Made by a program: the position numbers and the translations under genes. Positions 61,531 through 64,000 of a stretch of 64,000 bases of DNA are shown here, piece after piece. The notes beneath the pieces are model-generated. The model made no database searches. It worked only from the letters and a program-made list of their open reading frames with translations, and was not told where the DNA came from. This stretch comes from an uncultured Flavobacteriaceae bacterium (lineage in GTDB: Bacteria; Bacteroidota; Bacteroidia; Flavobacteriales; Flavobacteriaceae). The stretch is from assembly GCA_947500575.1 (NCBI GenBank), contig CANMSI010000001.1:806001-870000 (forward strand). Reading direction: 5' to 3'. How positions within the stretch are numbered: the stretch's first letter is position 1; every line of letters starts with the position of its first letter.

Positions 61531-62430
61531 TTACTCTCCCAATTTGAAGTTAACCACAATAAAACCTACTTGTTGACTAGGAGCTTTGGAATCTAAATTC
61601 CATTTGTACTTAAAAGCAGTCTGCCTAGCAGGGTCTAATAAGCAAGGTGCGTTATTGGTAGTTCCTTTAACCCCAGGAGTAGCACTTACCACTTTTCCAT
61701 TTCTGTCTACCACAATTTTAACAACCACTCTACCCTCTTCATTACAGTCTTGCGCCACCTTACCTCTGCTAACAATAGATCTTCCGTTGAGTTTTCCGCC
61801 AGCCGTGCCTCCTGTTCCAGAACCTGGTGCTCCGTAATAACTTGCTGCATAAGGGTCTCCATCTGGTTGTCCTTTATCTCCTGCTTTATTATCATCCCCT
61901 TCACTGCCGGTAGCCGTACCATCGGATTTATTGAGTCCTCCCATTAAATCGTCTAACTTTTTCTTCTTGGCTTCTTTCTCTCGTTGCACACGTTCCGCAG
62001 CTTCGCGTTTTTCACGTGCTACTCTTTCTGCTTCTGCTTTTTTTCTTCTTTCAGCAGCATCTGCCCTGCGCTTAGCCTCTTTTTGCTGTTTTATACGAAT
62101 AGATTCTTCACTCTCTTGGGTAAGTACTTTCTCGGAAGGTTTTTCTTCTGCAACCACCTCTTCTGGAACTTCCTCTATCTGCTCTTGCACCTCTTCTTGA
62201 GGTTCCACAGGTGTTGGAGGAGTATCTAAAGGTTCTGAGCGTATTTTTTCTTTGGGTTGTACTTGGCCACTACCAAAGTCTGTAGTACCAAAATTTACGG
62301 ATATCCCATTCTCTACAGGAGGATCCATATAGGTAAGCCCTATGTAAAAAAGCAACAATAGGAGTACACTTAACAATAGCGTAGTTAGTGTAAATGATTT
62401 TTTCTTGTGTCTCGTATCTAAAACCGACAT
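61531..62430 (-). CDS. tonB: TonB-family energy transducer
   Basis: The protein (299 residues) has a cytoplasmic Lys-rich start, a single membrane anchor (FTLTTLLLSVLLLLLFYIGLTY), a Pro/Glu periplasmic linker (PLDTPPTPVEPQEEVQEQ), a TolA-like charged helix (RRADAAERRKKAEAERVARE), a Gly-rich hinge, and a C-terminal TonB domain (NEEGRVVVKIVVDRNGKVV, TAFKYKWNLDSK). It couples ExbB-ExbD motor energy to outer-membrane receptors. Its start overlaps the exbD stop by 1 bp. Confidence 0.87.
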   Translation of the reverse strand: MSVLDTRHKKKSFTLTTLLLSVLLLLLFYIGLTYMDPPVENGISVNFGTTDFGSGQVQPKEKIRSEPLDTPPTPVEPQEEVQEQIEEVPEEVVAEEKPSEKVLTQESEESIRIKQQKEAKRRADAAERRKKAEAERVAREKREAAERVQREKEAKKKKLDDLMGGLNKSDGTATGSEGDDNKAGDKGQPDGDPYAASYYGAPGSGTGGTAGGKLNGRSIVSRGKVAQDCNEEGRVVVKIVVDRNGKVVSATPGVKGTTNNAPCLLDPARQTAFKYKWNLDSKAPSQQVGFIVVNFKLGE

Positions 62431-62816
62431 TAATTAGGTCGCACCGCAAGAATGACCTTATAGCTGTTCCTATTAGCGATGTCCATTACATTCACCGCTT
62501 CTTTAATAGCAACGCTTTCTTCAGCCCTCAGAATAATGGTGGGTTTCTCTTGTCCCTCCAGTGCTTTTTTTAGTTCAATTTCTATATATTCTCCGTTAAT
62601 TTTTTCATTATTAACAAAGTATTCTAAGTCCTTGTTAATACTTACTGATACATTCTGTTGGTTGGTAGATTTTCCCTTTGCTTTTGGCAATAACAAATCC
62701 AAAGCATTTGGGGAGTTTGATGTTAGCATAAAGAAAACTAGCAACAAGAAAACAATGTCTGTCATAGACGACATGCTAAAATCTGGACTTACTTTATTTC
62801 TTCCTTTTAATTTCAT
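62430..62816 (-). CDS. exbD: ExbD-type biopolymer transporter
   Basis: The 128-residue protein has one transmembrane helix with the key Asp in SMTDIVFLLLVFFMLTSNSP and a small periplasmic domain with LLLPKAKGK and LEYFVNNEKING. The Asp is the proton-path residue of ExbD/TolR. It starts 4 bp after exbB and overlaps tonB by 1 bp. Only one ExbD is encoded, whereas some Bacteroidota operons have two. Confidence 0.93.
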   Translation of the reverse strand: MKLKGRNKVSPDFSMSSMTDIVFLLLVFFMLTSNSPNALDLLLPKAKGKSTNQQNVSVSINKDLEYFVNNEKINGEYIEIELKKALEGQEKPTIILRAEESVAIKEAVNVMDIANRNSYKVILAVRPN

Positions 62817-62820
62817 CTCC

Positions 62821-63525
62821 CTATAGTGGTTCGTTCAACAAATCCAAGAACTCAACAGCATTTGCTTCCATCTTATGCACCACTTTATCCGTTCTATTTA
62901 CAAGATGATTATATCCAATGTATGCTATAATACCGACTACAAGACCAGCTACTGTGGTGGTCATCGCCGTATAAATACCAGATGCCAAAGAACCCATTTC
63001 TGCTTGCCCTCCACTTGATGCCATTTCATGAAATGCCAAAATCATACCAATTACAGTCCCTAAGAAACCAATCATGGGCGCAGCTCCTGCAACAGTAGCA
63101 AGTACGCTCACATTCTTTTCTAATTTATACACCTCTAGGGTACCCGCATTTTCAATGGCGGTATTAATATCATCTAGTGGTTTTCCAATACGGGAAACTC
63201 CTTTCTCTGTAAGTCGTGCTACAGGTGAATCTGTTTGTGCACATAATATTTTAGCCGCTTCCAATTTCCCATTGGTTACATGGTCGCGAATTTGATTCAT
63301 AAAGTTTTTATCGATTTTCGATGCAGCTTTGATCGCAAATATGCGTTCAAAATAGATATACAATGCCACAAAAAGCAGTACAAATAGCACCGCAATAATA
63401 ATGATACTTCCAGTACCACCGCTCACTATCAAATCAATTACCGATAGTGTTTTTTCTTCGGAAAGTGCCTCTCCTATTTCGGCCTCTTCAACAAGGTCTT
63501 GAAACAATAACATAGATTTCTTCAA
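62821..63525 (-). CDS. exbB: ExbB / MotA / TolQ family proton channel
   Basis: The protein is 234 residues with three membrane helices. The first (SGGTGSIIIIAVLFVLLFVALYIYFERIFAI) follows an amphipathic N-terminus, and the other two lie in the conserved block VATVAGAAPMIGFLGTVIGMILAFHEMA and GIYTAMTTTVAGLVVGIIAYIGYN. With ExbD it forms the proton-driven motor. It is the first gene of the exbB-exbD-tonB operon, 37 bp after nhaD. Confidence 0.94.
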   Translation of the reverse strand: MKKSMLLFQDLVEEAEIGEALSEEKTLSVIDLIVSGGTGSIIIIAVLFVLLFVALYIYFERIFAIKAASKIDKNFMNQIRDHVTNGKLEAAKILCAQTDSPVARLTEKGVSRIGKPLDDINTAIENAGTLEVYKLEKNVSVLATVAGAAPMIGFLGTVIGMILAFHEMASSGGQAEMGSLASGIYTAMTTTVAGLVVGIIAYIGYNHLVNRTDKVVHKMEANAVEFLDLLNEPL

Positions 63526-63562
63526 TTAAAGTTGCCTTAATAACGGTATTTTGGGCATAAAA

Positions 63563-64000
63563 TTATACGTGAAGTACAAAATCTCGCATTAAAATAAATG
63601 CGATAGCACCAGACACAAAACCAATTAACGCCAACCAAGCAATTTTCTTAAAGTACCAGAAAAAATCTATTTTTTCCATTCCCATTGCCACTACACCAGC
63701 CGCGGAGCCAATTATTAACATACTACCTCCTGTACCAGCAGAGTAGGCAATAAAGTGCCAAAGTGGATCATCCATGGATTCTGAGAACATTCCCATACTA
63801 GCAGCTACCAAAGGTACATTGTCAATAACAGCAGAACCAACTCCAAAGAGCATCACCACGATATCCGTATTAGGAATCGCCTGGTTTAAACTTTCTGCAT
63901 AATGAAACAACATTCCTAAAGATTCCAAGGCAGCAACGGCCAATAAGATTCCCAGGAAGAAAAGAATACTAGGCAATTCTATTTTAGATAAAGAATGATG
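63563..64000 (-). CDS. nhaD: NhaD-type Na+/H+ antiporter, N-terminus cut by window edge
   Basis: The frame is open to the last base of the window, so only the C-terminal 145 residues are visible. Blocks such as LPSILFFLGILLAVAALESLG, FGVGSAVIDNVPLVAASMGMF and GTGGSMLIIGSAAGVVAMGMEK match NhaD antiporters; the DNVP segment is the conserved core. The protein exports Na+ in exchange for H+ at the inner membrane, consistent with a marine lifestyle. A methionine-like start at 63976 is a TTG inside the frame and not a true start. Confidence 0.9.
   Translation of the reverse strand, partial: HHSLSKIELPSILFFLGILLAVAALESLGMLFHYAESLNQAIPNTDIVVMLFGVGSAVIDNVPLVAASMGMFSESMDDPLWHFIAYSAGTGGSMLIIGSAAGVVAMGMEKIDFFWYFKKIAWLALIGFVSGAIAFILMRDFVLHV

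Noticed and set aside
61984-62229. Cys/Phe-rich plus-strand ORF opposite tonB
   Set aside because: It is the antisense of the Lys/Glu-rich TonB linker, which always yields Phe/Ser/Leu codons.

Overview
The window is an AT-rich stretch of core chromosome from a member of the Bacteroidota, almost certainly a (probably marine) Flavobacteriaceae species. The evidence is the type IX secretion / gliding gene pair porV and gldJ, -7 promoter boxes of the TAnnTTTG type, PafA-type phosphatase, a pdhA-E2 pair without an adjacent E1-beta gene, an HPRT-adenylate kinase fusion, and an nhaD-exbB-exbD-tonB cluster. There are no CRISPR arrays, insertion sequences, prophage genes or rRNA genes. Two valine tRNA genes are present.

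Layout. 0-5.5 kb (minus): a truncated exported protein, a DUF5723 outer-membrane protein and a lipoprotein in one operon, then a YjjG-type HAD phosphatase, a degenerate polysaccharide-deacetylase-like protein and RadC. 5.5-11 kb: a DUF1569 protein, two highly charged coiled-coil envelope proteins, Mpl (murein recycling), an LCM-type methyltransferase, a cupin and a TPR protein. 11.1-17.2 kb: a 2025-residue alpha-2-macroglobulin-like protein with an intact thioester motif. 17.2-23.9 kb: a DoxX-like protein and a LytTR signalling locus (response regulator, LytS-type kinase, and a kinase paralogue that lost its phospho-acceptor His), three very small membrane-peptide ORFs, and an exported S9 peptidase. 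23.9-31 kb: DUF4136 lipoprotein, Obg, HPRT-Adk fusion, PurK-PurE and an M3 peptidase. 31-38.5 kb: rhodanese, ECF sigma factor with a small zinc-finger-like partner, a UbiA-like membrane protein, GcvP, a KAS III-like enzyme and a GT2. 38.5-49.4 kb: PafA phosphatase, MlaE/MlaF-type ABC pair, DUF389 protein, mannose-1-phosphate guanylyltransferase, SprT-like protein, cyclophilin lipoprotein, an exported dikinase-like protein, an SDR and an M28 peptidase. 49.4-58.8 kb: PDH E2 and E1-alpha, Cdd, PorV, GldJ, MurF, FolC. 58.8-64 kb: two tRNA-Val genes, an acyltransferase, DinB-like protein, thioesterase, and tonB-exbD-exbB plus a partial nhaD.

The most notable signal is in 20.6-23.9 kb. Three promoter regions carry the same arrangement, read on the minus strand: a 9-bp ACCGTTCAG-like half-site, exactly 12 bp, a second ACCGYTSRT half-site, exactly 33 bp, then a TAnnTTTR box. 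This fits direct-repeat LytTR binding sites. The three promoters precede a 46-residue small membrane protein, a 17-residue hydrophobic peptide followed by a 40-residue peptide, and the S9 peptidase. All lie directly upstream of the LytTR kinase/regulator operon, so a local regulon of peptides plus a peptidase under a kinase / pseudokinase pair is a reasonable inference. Other points worth checking are an 18-bp duplication of a tRNA-Val 3' end enclosing a perfect 23-bp inverted repeat, an apparently exported glucan-water-dikinase-like protein, an EF-hand-like loop inside PorV, and the absence of porU between porV and gldJ.
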